A DNA stretch of 64,000 nucleotides from Hymenopus coronatus (Eukaryota; Arthropoda; Insecta; Mantodea; Hymenopodidae). The notes under the pieces were generated by a model. That model saw only the letters and a program-made list of their open reading frames with translations. It made no database searches and was not told the origin of the DNA. The translations under genes were made by a program, and so were the position numbers. How positions within the stretch are numbered: the stretch's first letter is position 1; every line of letters begins with the position of its first letter. The DNA lies in NCBI GenBank assembly GCA_030762935.1, contig CM060900.1:391643632-391707631 (forward strand), read 5' to 3'. Positions 22,140 to 33,294 of this stretch are shown one piece after another.

Positions 22140-25010
22140 AGCACGGCAGATACTCTGGAATAGAATGGTTAGGGGACCTAAATTGTGTGGAAATGGAGGG
22201 GCAAGACGGGGAAAAGGCTTCTCTGTATGGAGAATGGAATAAACACTAGTTTTTCTGTTGATTTCATCAGAATTAATAAACCTTTGCTTGAATCACGTTG
22301 GTTTCATTTTTTTCACTACGAAATATTTCCATAGGACCTTGCTGCAGTGATCTTTAAAATGTATTTTTGTATTTTAAATTTCTAAGGCACATAAAGGTTC
22401 AGTTGTTAACTTTTTGGTTACTAATATTTCTAAAATTATATTTGGATCACATTTCCAACTATACATACATTGTTTGCACATGTATATAGCGTTAGCAGGT
22501 ACTATAATTTGGCATTGGGGCACAGTTGCAGAGTCACAACTCCAACTCAACATAGTGACCCTTATAAAATGTCTACTTGTAAAGATTCACATTTAGGGTA
22601 CTAATAATGTACCATAACTGTTGGATCGTAGTATTGCATTAACATCAGTCTGAGAATGTCCCATGTGGGTGAGGTAAAAAGCGTGGAAGGGAAGGGATTT
22701 TTCTCGAATCAATCTACCTAAGGCATTGTTGTATCTGTGAATATCCAAAATTTAATAAGTTTTCTTCCGATTGCTTTGAATTTCTTTACCACATATGTTC
22801 TCTGAATGTAAAACAAAATTGTATCTAGCTATTGTCGACTAGCTGTTGTTAAGATGTTCTTTTTTTATTCATAATTATTCATATTTTGGAACGTTAATAT
22901 GAAATACTTCTCACCGTATCACTCCTCACTCTGTAATTTGAGCTTTGTATACAAACATACCTAGAGAAATTCTTGTGCAGACATTTTTAATTATAATTGG
23001 GGGATGAGAAAAACAGTTATACGCATGTTTTTTAATTCTTTCAACGTTTTCATTGTGTGTTATAGACCATAATTAAATAATTCTGGTACACTGTTTGATT
23101 TTTGGGCATTTACCCTGATAGAAGTTTAGATTTGAAATCAGATACAGAGTATATCATTAATAAAGTAACTACATGACTATTCAGCTATGCATTTAGAGAT
23201 AAATAACAAAGTGTTTAACGATGCATTGTAGCCAAGTCTGTAGTAATTTTAGTAGTGGAATCTTGATATGGGGTAACCATACTTAATACTAATTTTTGAA
23301 CATAGTCTGAGATTAATTATTTGTGGATCTCGACTACTATTTTAAAAACTTAACTGGACATGGGATACTTAACACGTTCCTGTAGATCTGTCTTAACTGA
23401 CTTTTACATGTGAAGAAAAACAATGCACAATTGTGTACACTAATTATCCTATTAGTACCTCGAGAAATGTTTATTTGAATAGGTGTAAGTAAACCAAGAC
23501 ACTTTATATAATATATAGTCTTGTGTGTATATATAGTCTTGTATATATGCAATGATATGACTTGTTTAATAACTTGCCTAATTATTTTGATTTCTAATGA
23601 TAATATAATATTTTTAAAATTATTTCTGACGTTGCTATATATGTACATGTCTTTAGCACTAATCTGTCTCTCCGTCCTATTTTAACTGGTGCACGTCTAA
23701 AACTGCAAACCCTGAAGCTCTCCTGAAACTGCCAAGCTAACAAGTTAAACTGTGCTCCAAGGGGCGCTTTGTATAGTGAAAATGTTGAAAAAGGAGCTGA
23801 GAAAAATTAAGTTTAAAACTCAATGCAATGTCTTACGTAAAATTTATAGGATTATTTGGATATGCATGTATGGTTTATTAGTTATTACTAAAAACAAAAT
23901 ATTAGCAAGCAGTTTAATTAAAATAAACTGCAAAAAAGAAATTAATACTTTTCACTTTTGTACCAAATTTCACAATGCATCGCCTTAAATCCTGCTTCTC
24001 CGTAATAGTTGTAGCTTTGGCAACAACTAAACTGATTCATGTTAATGTTTTCAAATACTTTGTAACAACAATCCCAAATAATTGTTTGCACAAGTGCTAA
24101 CGTCTCCACCACTGTCCCGACCTCCAATACTATTTAGTTTAGTATTTACTGGTAGTTATTTTTCGAGTTTATCAACACGAGAATAACAAATGATTTGGCG
24201 GAAGACCCATAAAAACACACAAGAAAGGAGCTACTATATACGAAATGTCAGTTAGCGCCTTTTCCATAAATGCGGATTTTCAACGCCCTAGGCTCTTGCA
24301 AGCACTTGAAAGTTAAACCAGTTTAACATATATGCGCCACAAAGGCAAAGCGTAAAACATATTGTGTGTCGACTTTTGAATTGCGTCTTTGGGTAAATGT
24401 CTGAATAAGATTTTAAGGAGTTCTTAAACTGAACTTAGAAATGTCAAGCTTTTTTCTCACTTTAACGCTTTATCTACATTTTTATTTCTACAAATGTCAT
24501 AAATAACAAAATATAAACTTAGCATATGTTGAACATTACTCTTACACGTTTAGTCGTGTGGAGTTTTGAGTTGAATCAGACTTGACAAATTTGTTACATT
24601 GTAATATTATTTTTTTAAATTGCGGTTATAGTGGTTTTATGAAACAAAGACCGTATACAGAATCGTTGGTGCAATAGTTAAGAACAAAACTGCATTTTTA
24701 TAGCATAGAGACGTTGAAAGATTTGAGCATCTATAATAAAAATTTAGAGCAAAATTTTGCTTCGAGCTCTATGCCCATTTAAGGATAGTACAATACAGCT
24801 ATTTCCTAGTATACTATTTCATCAAACCGCGTTCATCCTAAAACTAAATTTTCACACTTTCAAAATGTTCACGCTTCTCGTTTTTAATTAAATAAGTAAA
24901 AGTTTCCCAATTTGTGCAGAAGTATCCACAGTAATATTACAAACTACAAAATTATCTTAACGCCAATATTATTTTTTCAAAAAGAATATTTTAGGAAAAC
25001 ATGATTAATT
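22140..25010. other. No gene seen
   Basis: Nearly 3 kb of AT-rich sequence in which I see no gene, SINE or R1 copy. A 103-codon minus-strand frame (23337-23648) is Ile/Lys/Tyr-rich and looks like chance. Confidence 0.4.
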
Positions 25011-25014
25011 TTAG

Positions 25015-25342
25015 AGGTTAAAATTTCTAACTTTAAAAAAAAAATGTTATTTCGTCATCAAAGTTAGTGAAATATCGTTGTTTAAAGCTTTGTGTGTGGT
25101 TCATAGCTCCAATTCGAAAATACCAACCAATTTTCTCAAATTTTGAGGTGCGTGGAAAATTTTGATTATGCAATATATTTACATAATAGTATGTATTAAG
25201 AATTTGTATCTCACAAAGTATATATCCATTTTGAATGAAATTTGGTATTCAAATTAACATAACAGTAATGCAATCACAGTGAAACTTTCATACAAATCTG
25301 TACAGAGGTACAAAGATTTGAAATTTCACTCCCAGTGTCCCC
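25015..25342. repeat. R2 MITE-like repeat copy
   Basis: Right end reads AAATTTCACTCCCAGTGTCC, the complement of the R2 left-end box. The internal boxes GTGTGTGGTTCATAGCTCC, AATTTTGAGGTGCGTGGAAA and AATGAAATTTGGTATTCAAA match the copies at 44311 and (inverted) 37461. No coding potential. Confidence 0.75.
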
Positions 25343-25620
25343 TATGTACATGGAAAAATACGTTATGAACATTTTCCCTTATGACTATTTCATCCCCCAT
25401 TGCCCTGCTTGCTTTTGTATAAGCCGAGTCGCTCAGTTTTACTGCGTTGTACCCTAGGTGGCTATCTCAGCTTTCGACACACTTCATTGCTTTAACAGCA
25501 TTGAAAGGGTAAGGAAATATCCCGGATACATCTGCCCATCTGGGAATTTATGCGGTAGCGGGATGATTCATGGGTGCATTCATGTTAGGTAATTCTGAAT
25601 ACATCTTGGCGAAGCTACCT
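25343..25620. other. No gene seen
   Basis: Short anonymous spacer between R2 and the R1 cluster. Confidence 0.4.
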
Positions 25621-25624
25621 TTCA

Positions 25625-26545
25625 TGCAGTATACTCTTACTTTCTCTACATGTACTATGTACATAGTGTATAGAGAAGTATTGTATTGCACCCAAAAATT
25701 CGATCCCGAGATTTCACCGGAAATATGTTTTGAGATCCCTTGAATCCAAAAATATGCATATTTAGAAAAAATGTCCGTGTGTGTCTCTGAGTGAGTGAGT
25801 GAGTCTGCCTGTCTGTGTGTGTGAATGTGGGCAGCATAGCTCAAAAACGAAAAGTCCGTTAAACACCAAACTCGGTTATTAAGCTCAGTATTTTTCAAGG
25901 GTGCGAAAGGAATATTTTAAAGCAAATCCCCCCACCCCCAACTACCCTTTGCATGGAAAAAATTGAGAACATTTTGATTTTCTCAAAAATAGCTCTAGCA
26001 ATTTTGATTAAAATATCTTGTATTTAAAATTTGTACATGGAAAATAAAATATATGTGATGGATATCTTGGGAATAGCCTCTAAAGAAAACTTTATTATGC
26101 ACGCATTTTGCGGACTTTTGCATAACTAGTAAACCGTAAGAGATAGACAAAATGTACTTAACAAAAAATGTAGAGCTCATCAAAGCACGCAATCTGTGTA
26201 TACATTTTTTTTTCTCGTGAAGTTGACCGTTTTTGAAATATTCGTTTTTATTGGTTTCAGTTTTAAAGTGATTGCACTTTTCTCATACGGGATTTATCAA
26301 CCCCTGGCCATACAGACAAATGAACTTCAATCACATAGCAACCAGCGTTTAAAATATTTTACTTTCGCTTTTGCCTATCACACTGCCTTGTATCCCGTAT
26401 CCCTTCTACTTACAAGGAAGCAAGTAATAAGGCCGTTTGTGCTAATTTTTTGTTGATTAGCATAAAGTGAATAGAGACTAAGCTTTTTAACATTACTTTT
26501 TTGCTGGGATGTAGAGAGTCGTGTGAATGGGACACATATTTGTTT
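25625..26545 (+). repeat. R1 repeat, copy in cluster (1 of 4)
   Basis: Starts with the terminal palindrome (ACTTTCTCTACATGTACTAT ... TAGAGAAGTATTGTATTGCA), then ATTCGATCCCGAGATTTCAC, a GT/GAGT-rich tract (about 25778-25825), a diverged internal palindrome, AAATCCCCCCACCCCCAACT, CTTGGGAATAGCCTCTAAAG, GTAAACCGTAAGAGATAGAC and a 3' end GTAGAGAGTCGTGTGAATGG near 26511. Confidence 0.88.
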
Positions 26546-26547
26546 AA

Positions 26548-27660
26548 TTTCTCTAGCCCGCATGCACAATGTAATAGTGGATTGAGAAGTTATTGTATTA
26601 CACCCAAAAATTCGATACCGAGATTTCACCAAAAATATATTTTGAGGTCCCCCGAGTTCGAAAAAAGCATTTTTAGAAAAAAATCCGTGTGTGTGTGTGT
26701 CTCTGTGAGTCTTTGGACAGCATGGCTCAAAGACGAAAAGTCGGTTAAATAAAAAACTTGGTATTTAAGTTCAGTATCTTAGGAGGATGCGCCACGAAGA
26801 TTTTCAAGAAAATCCCCCCCACCCCAACTACCTTTTACATGGAACATTTTTCAAACATTTTGATTTTCTTAAAAATGGTTCTTCACGATTTTGATTAAAT
26901 ATGTTATAAATATTCACATCAGAAATAAAATGTATATTTTGACTTTTCTGGATTACTGCCTTTTTTTTTTCTTTTTTTTTTTTTTTCATTTATATAGCCC
27001 CCTTAACATCTAATGTCATATCGGGGGCTTTGCACTTGAAGCAACTCGTCTGTAGGTTCTTTTACGTTTGGTTTAAATCATTATATTTCCTCAAATTCAC
27101 ACACATTCACTCTCACATGCATACTTTCAGACCCTGTGGGGGATAGGGAACAAATCTGGCTAAAGAAAAATTGCCCTGCCCCAGCCGGGAATTGAAAGAA
27201 GAGATGATATAGCCTTTGAAGAGCTCTTTATTCTGGTTAAGTTTTGCATAATGGTTAAAGCCTAAGACATATGCGAAAACTTGCTGCACAAAAAATGTAG
27301 AGCTCAATAAAACACATAATGTATGCCATATACGTTTTTCTTGTAGATTTAACCATTTTCGAGATATTCATTGTTATAGGTTTCAATTTTAAATTAATCA
27401 ACATTTCTCAGACGGAAGCATGCAAAGCGATCCGAACTTCAATTTTTGAACATAGGGACCAGCTTTTGAAAGGTTTAAAAATCGCTTTATCCCACTGCAT
27501 TCCCTTATATCCCCTCTACTTACAAGAAAGCAAGTAATTAGATAAATTCTGCTAATGCATATCTAGATTAGGACGCCGTAGATAAAAGAATAATATTGTG
27601 TAAGAAAGCTGTGTTTGTGGAACAGCTAGAGAAAGTTATGTGAATGGAACAGATCGGATT
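26548..27660 (+). repeat. R1 repeat, copy in cluster (2 of 4), split by a SINE
   Basis: Begins about 15 bp after the previous copy ends (TTTCTCTAGCCCGCATGCAC ... TTATTGTATTACACCC). Contains a (GT)n at about 26687-26702, ACTTGGTATTTAAGTTCAGT, AAAATCCCCCCCACCCCAAC and TTTGATTAAATATGTTATAA. It is broken at 26960 by a minus-strand SINE B copy, resumes at about 27210 (ATATAGCCTTTGAAGAGCTC) and ends with GAACAGCTAGAGAAAGTTAT near 27619. Confidence 0.88.
26961..27198 (-). mobile_element. SINE family B copy inside R1
   Basis: Minus strand, 5'-truncated: starts at the B-box remnant TTCAATTCCCGGCTGGGGCA, then the family body (CTATCCCCCACAGGGTCTGA, GTGTGTGAATTTGAGG, CTACAGACGAGTTGCTTCAA, CCCCGATATGACATTAGATG) and an A-rich tail (T-rich 26961-26986). 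Its R1 host is recognisable on both sides. Confidence 0.85.
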
Positions 27661-27663
27661 TTT

Positions 27664-27800
27664 ATCTTTCTTAGGGTATCGTATCAAACACTCGTAGATA
27701 AACAGCTGTAACAAAGGAATACATTTTTTGGGGTGCACGTTTGCGCTATGTACGAAAGAAATGTGTCTCAATAGTTCCGCCATGTACTTTGCAAGTCTAT
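27664..27800. other. Spacer between inverted R1 copies
   Basis: Short anonymous sequence separating tail-to-tail R1 copies. Confidence 0.4.
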
Positions 27801-27804
27801 GTTT

Positions 27805-28502
27805 CATTCACATAGTTTCTCTACCTATTCTGCAAGACTATTCTTAAAGAAAGCTTATTATTTTATCTGTTTCATGCTAATCAGGATAAACACTAGCAGA
27901 AATGGTATTAATAATTAGTTCCCATAAGTGGATGGCGAATAAGGGAATACACTAGGTTAAAGCCACAGACAAGTCTTCTAAAAGCTGGTCACTATATGAA
28001 ACAAGTGAAATTCGGTTCTCTTTGCATGACCAGGAGTAAAAAGAGAGACGAAACGAATGTCGACTTCCCATTTGAGAGACGTTTAAATGTTTTAAAATTG
28101 AAACCAATAAGAAGGATTAACTCGAAAATAGTTAATTCCATAAAAAAATGTAGATGACATAAATTGTGTGTTCTAACGATATCTACATTTTGGCATCATT
28201 TTGCCTGTCTCTTACAGCTTATCAGCTATGCGAAAGTCATTCAGAATGAAGTGGTCTTCAGAAGCTGTCCCCAGAAAATCCAATATATACATGTTTTTTG
28301 TATAAATATCTTTAACATACGGTATTTAATCAAAATCATTAGAACCATTTTCAGGGAAAAAAAACCGAAGTTGTTTCCTTGTAAATGTTACTTTGGGATA
28401 TTGGAATTTTTCTACAAGTCTTCGTGGTTCATCCCTGGAAGGTGCTAAACTCCAATACCAGGCTCGGTATCTAACGGACTTTTCGTTTCTGTGTTATGTT
28501 AT

Positions 28503-28544
<42 letters not shown>

Positions 28545-28665
28545 GCACACAAGCACGCGCTGGTCTTTATTTTTATTGAGGGGTCCTAAAAATATATCTT
28601 GCTATCGAATTTTTTAGAGGAATACAATACATCCCTACCTACTATGTACAGTGTACATACGTGCT
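27805..28665 (-). repeat. R1 repeat, inverted copy in cluster (3 of 4)
   Basis: Reads as R1 on the minus strand: 3' end at 27805 (CACATAGTTTCTCTACCTAT), GTTTCATGCTAATCAGGATA, ACCAATAAGAAGGATTAACT, a (CA)n of about 42 bp at 28503-28544 at the microsatellite position, and the 5' terminal palindrome ACCTACTATGTACAGTGTAC ... CTAGAGAAAGTAA near 28637-28678. Confidence 0.88.
28503..28544. repeat. (CA)n microsatellite within R1
   Basis: About 21 CA units at the R1 microsatellite site, the longest of these tracts in the window. Confidence 0.95.
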
Positions 28666-28679
28666 AGAGAAAGTAAACT

Positions 28680-29190
28680 TGTCTCAAGTAGAACGTCCAA
28701 ACTGTCAATTAACTCAAGTACTGATTTAAGTGCAATTTCTTAACGATAGCCCGTTTGCCATCGATATAATACTTGACTGTGGCGACGCAGGCAGATATAG
28801 CTTGTTTTGTTGCACGACAGTGGATATTGCGCCCCCTCCGAGCTAGAAGATTGTGATTTGTTGAGCCGGATACGAAAAATTTCTTCCCTGCGGGGTATCT
28901 CGTAATTTTATTCTGTAGCACTTGGGAATGAATTCTTACTCAAATTTACATGCGACGGTGTCGAGTAATATGGAAATTGAAAATTTATTCGCTTGGAACT
29001 GCTGCTGTTATTGTTTATGTATTTCTCATATACTGCAATTATACGAGCGCTCTGCAGGGATAATTTTTCCAACAGCACTATAGAGCCCAGTTTAAGTGCT
29101 TTCCCTGTGCTTATGCAAGGGGGAACGGCAATAAAATTGATTTATTTCTACGTAACGTTACTACTTTAGGCTTTGTTTTTCGCAAATGAA
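28680..29190. other. No gene seen
   Basis: Slightly GC-richer spacer with a 70-codon minus-strand frame (28709-28921) lacking recognisable motifs. Confidence 0.35.
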
Positions 29191-29194
29191 ATAC

Positions 29195-30155
29195 GTTTTT
29201 GCTTTCCCTATCCATCCAAAATATATCAAGATTTCACGGAAATTTCACATTAGGAGGATCCGGAATAAAACAATTTTAAACAAATGATGTTCAATTCTTA
29301 CTTTTTCTAGCACGTATGTATAATGTACATAGTAGGAAGACAAGGTATTGTATTCCACCCAAAAAAATTGATACCTGGATTTTATTGGAAATCCATATTT
29401 TGAGGCCCAGTTAATAAATAAAACACATTTTAGAAATATGTGTGTGTGTGTATGTATGTATGTGTGAACGGCATAGTTAAACGAAAAGTCGTTTAAATAT
29501 CAAGCTTGGTATATATGTTCAGTATCTCAAGGATGCGACACGGGGATTTTCCTCCCCCATCCTTAACTACCCTTTACATTGAATATATTTCAGAATTTTC
29601 TGTTTTCTATAACATGCCTAACGATTTTGTTTAAAATGTTGTATATTTAAGAATATTTACGTGGAAAATGAAATATATGTCATGAATTTTTTTGGGAGTA
29701 AACCCTGAAGTTCTTTTCATTCTGAATGTCCTTTGCATAACTAGTAAACTCTTAAGATAGACACAGACGTACTGTACAAAAAAATGTGTATCTCTTTAAA
29801 ACATACAGATTATATCATGTTGGTTTTTTTCACAACTAAACATTTCTGAGATATTCGGTGTTATTGGTTTCTATTTTAAAGCACTAACTTGTCTCAAACG
29901 GGAAGTCCTCATCCGAGTCATCTCTTTTGTTTTACTCCTGCCCACGAAAGAGAGTCTTAATATAGTGACAATCGCATATCTACAGCTTTTAATAGATTTA
30001 ACTATCAGTAGCTTAGTGTACTACTTTATTTCCCTTCTAGTTATAAAGAACTAAGTATTATCTTGATTAGATGAAATAGAAGAATATCCTTTTGTAAGAA
30101 TAATCTGTTTCAGAATAGCTAGAGAAAGTCATATGAATGGAATACATCAGAATCT
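29195..30155 (+). repeat. R1 repeat, copy in cluster (4 of 4), with duplicated 5' end
   Basis: A decayed R1 start (TATCCATCCAAAATATATCA, AAGATTTCACGGAAATTTCA) lies about 100 bp before a second, better start (CTTTTTCTAGCACGTATGTA ... TATTGTATTCCACCC). Then come a (GT)n/(GTAT)n at about 29440-29465, the palindrome ATATCAAGCTTGGTATATAT, GTAAACTCTTAAGATAGACA and the 3' end ATAGCTAGAGAAAGTCATAT near 30115. Confidence 0.87.
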
Positions 30156-30159
30156 TTTG

Positions 30160-32765
30160 TTTGTTTCTGTCTCTCCGTTCGGGAAAAAAATTGATTTAAA
30201 GTGTAATGTTGAAAAATACGAATGTTTTGACAAGACCTGATGTTCTATGAAGATTAAGTCGAACGTTGAACATGCCCCAGAGTTATTTAACTTGCAACAG
30301 TAACTTGTCATAAATATATACATTATAATTTCAAATGGCATACATATGTTACTAATTATGTATATCTTTTATTTACCTGTACGTTCCCATTTTTCAATTT
30401 GTGCAAGATGTCTATTACTTTTATACAGCTTTTCAAATAGTTCTGTTATTGCAGCTTTTCTGTTCCTTTTAAACCATTTAGCTCGATTGTGTATATTCCT
30501 CCAGTCATTAATACGAGGTTATTGCATTTAGAGTCTCTCTTCCTTCAGACAACAAACGCTGACCTTGATTACCAATTTTATATTCTAAACGTTAAATTTG
30601 CGATAACGTCACAACAGATAGTGTGTATACCTCTTTTATGTGGTAAAAATTGAAGGTGAGCATACAGATGGTGAGGGATGAAACCTATATTGAGTCTCAC
30701 AATCGCTGAATTTTTCACCCAATTTCCCCATTGGTTACCAACGATAATCTGTAAGGTACTGAATATGGATTCAGAAGATAAATGTAGATCTCTGAAGGGT
30801 GGAAATACCATTTATTATAAATTGGAAATAAAAAGTTAAATATCTTAGCATTTTTAAAAGGCACCGTTACAATATTTAACATAAAATACAAAATTAAAAG
30901 GGGACAATAACTTACAATCTTGGTCGCAGACAGTGTTGTGTGACCTATTCAACCTCTGAGTAATAATTTCACCTGATCTTATTTATACATATGCGAGATC
31001 TCTTTAACCATAAAATGTTGCCTTTAACTCGCAATTAGTAACCAAGAATTTACTCTGTATGAAACTCGCTAAACATTTCAAGAGAAGTTGCTATAAGAAC
31101 TAATGAAACAGCGACCAAATCATCGTTACAAGTTTTGACGTAAGCGTAAAAGAGCGCAGCTCTTAATGGCTATGACTATTAATTATCGGTGAGAAATTAC
31201 CTTGCGATTGACATTCTGCTAACACGTGGCCGCCTCGGTGCGCTGTTGCCCTATTTACTCGCTCTCCGTCTGCAGCGACAAACGTTTCACTGCTTCCTCT
31301 AAAATGCCTTCTCTCCATGCATACTTCTCGTATGTTGAACTATTTTTCCCCATATCTCACTAGTTAGCTCATCTATTCCTTTCCACATTGGGTCCTGTAT
31401 TTTATTAAACGGAAAAGTTTTATTATTTAGGCTAACATAACCTCAACTTGTTTATCACGGCTGTAAGACATTTTCAAATCACAGTGTCACTTCTAGGATA
31501 AGAACAAGAGCAATGTCTGCGATATATAAAAGGTATTAACGATTATAAATGTAAATCCTTACGATCACTATGTGTAACACAACCAAACTTTTCACAGAAT
31601 GCAATCAAACAATCAGATTGTAAACAATTGATCAGTCATGCATGAGAACGCGCGCGTAAATTTCCACTTAACCACGTAGGTGTTGCAACGCCGATGATGT
31701 CACGTCTCTGGCCGTTATGTATTCTTACACTAGGATTGGCCAGCAACCTGACGAGTCCCTGCCAGCAGTCGACACACCCCACAAATGACAATCGCAAGGA
31801 AATTTCTCACCGCAGGAGATGTATGAGCTGCAAAATATGCCGGCGCAGTCGTCAGAGACTCGCAGAAATACCTAATAGTTTTACGAGGGCTTGACCACTC
31901 GGCCGCATGATGGTCGCTCGTGGCGTCCCTTGAAGGATGCTCAGAGGCTTCCCTTTAGCGGTATCAAGGAAACAAGACTCCAGTTGTGGAATTTAAATGT
32001 GGGCTGAGAAGAAGTTCCAGAGCGCAAACCTCTACGCCATCTGGCACAAACAGTCGCTGAGCCCCTTAGGTTACCTGAAAAATAGATTTCGAAGCGAAGT
32101 GAGAAATAATGGGGGGGGGGGGAGGAAGTCCACGATAAGACTACACCATCTCCATTCATATTTCCAATCAGGGAAATTAAATTACATTTAGCTTTATTTG
32201 ACGCTCTGTAATTGCTGTGGTTCTTAGCGTCTCATTCTGTATTGGGCGTGAAAGACAGCTTAATTTTGTTCAAACGCCTCTTTTATCATGCTTGAGGTTC
32301 TTTTACGTTCCGTAAACCTACAACGGGACCAACGGCGTTATTTCCCTTCCGAAAGAAGCCATTTTATTAAATGTTAGACATTTTCTAATTGAACTTCGAA
32401 GTAAATCTTTGCGGAAAAGTTAAACATCAGCGGCCCATAAATTCTACATCCAGGATTAGAATCTTGCTGACTCCTATGCTCTGTTCTGAATACAATACTT
32501 AGTTTCTTGTCCATTTGCACCATCAATATTATTGTTCAAGTAATTCAAGCTACTTAAAATTTGCATCTCATTCAGGCATAGCTTCATTCCATTTGGAATT
32601 ATAAGTAGGGTTCAGATTTTTAAATGTCATAAACCTTCATTTTAGTCGTAGGTTTTGTCTGCTTAAAATAGTTTATTAGGTTTTTATACGTGGATCAGTG
32701 AGGGCAAAAATAATTTAAATATCCATCAAACCATGATGAGAATTGATCTTACTATTGCTACAACA
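30160..32765. other. No confirmed gene; one candidate small secreted ORF
   Basis: Mostly anonymous. 31.2-32.2 kb is GC-richer and contains a 66-codon frame listed separately. A homopolymer of 12 G lies at 32111-32122. Confidence 0.35.
31694..31894 (+). other. Candidate small ORF with signal-peptide-like start
   Basis: A 66-codon frame from ATG 31694. The first about 20 residues (MMSRLWPLCILTLGLASNLT) look like a signal peptide: one Arg then a hydrophobic core. The mature part has five Cys and dibasic or tribasic sites that bracket a short CMSCKIC segment (HRRR before, RRSRQR after), as in processed peptide precursors. There is no known family match and no visible promoter or splice evidence. 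With a frame this short in a repeat-rich region, chance is the default explanation. Confidence 0.2.
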
Positions 32766-32774
32766 GTTTTTTTG

Positions 32775-33290
32775 TAGCATCATGGTAGATAATTTATGCA
32801 CCCAATTTTTCTGCCGTAAATCTTTTCTTGTTATCACGTAACACGTTATTGTACGAAGAAAAGATTCTTTCGTTGGAAAATGGCGTTATTGGGGCATACG
32901 GTATAATTTCTAATGCAGCAGGTTCTATGGATAATGCACTCTATACATTCTCCCTGTAATACTAAATTGGTAGCTTCATGCCTTAAAAATCACACTTGTT
33001 TTAAGTCTCTGCAGCTTTGATGAATATACAACTCGCACTGCTCCAGGTTTTTATTTTCGGGAAATATCGCCAATGATATTCAGAGCATCACTAAATGGCG
33101 GAGTTGCACTTGCCAATCGGTGAATAGCTTCTGATATAAAACAAATGTCTTGGTGTATCAAGTGAACGTCCATGATGGAACACTAGGGAATTTCTTGGTC
33201 TTGGCATTGCAGGAAGCTTTTGTTTCATCTAAATCATTGATGAATTTCAATGAGGAAATAACATTCTTCATTTGAAGGAGGTAAAATGGC
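32775..33290 (-). pseudogene. Second hAT-superfamily transposase relic (C-terminal part)
   Basis: Read on the minus strand from about 33165, one frame gives VHLIHQDICFISEAIHRLA and then TPPFSDALNIIGDISRK, matching the 'F--L-ESI--L-----PL-EA--I---I' segment that precedes the hAT dimerisation domain. About 150 bp further on, a shifted frame gives IPYAPITPF, ERIFSSYNNVL and DNKKRFTAEKLG, the C-terminal 'YAPI---ERSFS-Y-NVL-DN-KRFT-ENL' block. Stops and frameshifts separate them. It is the same superfamily as the 5.1-5.8 kb relic but better conserved at the very C-terminus. No termini are seen. Confidence 0.72.
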
Positions 33291-33294
33291 TCTT

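Noticed and set aside
28503..28544. CRISPR-like or regulatory array
   Set aside because: It is a plain CA microsatellite inside an R1 copy.
25625..30155. R1 as an LTR or Helitron element
   Set aside because: No long direct terminal repeats, no TG...CA ends, and no CTRR hairpin terminus could be shown.
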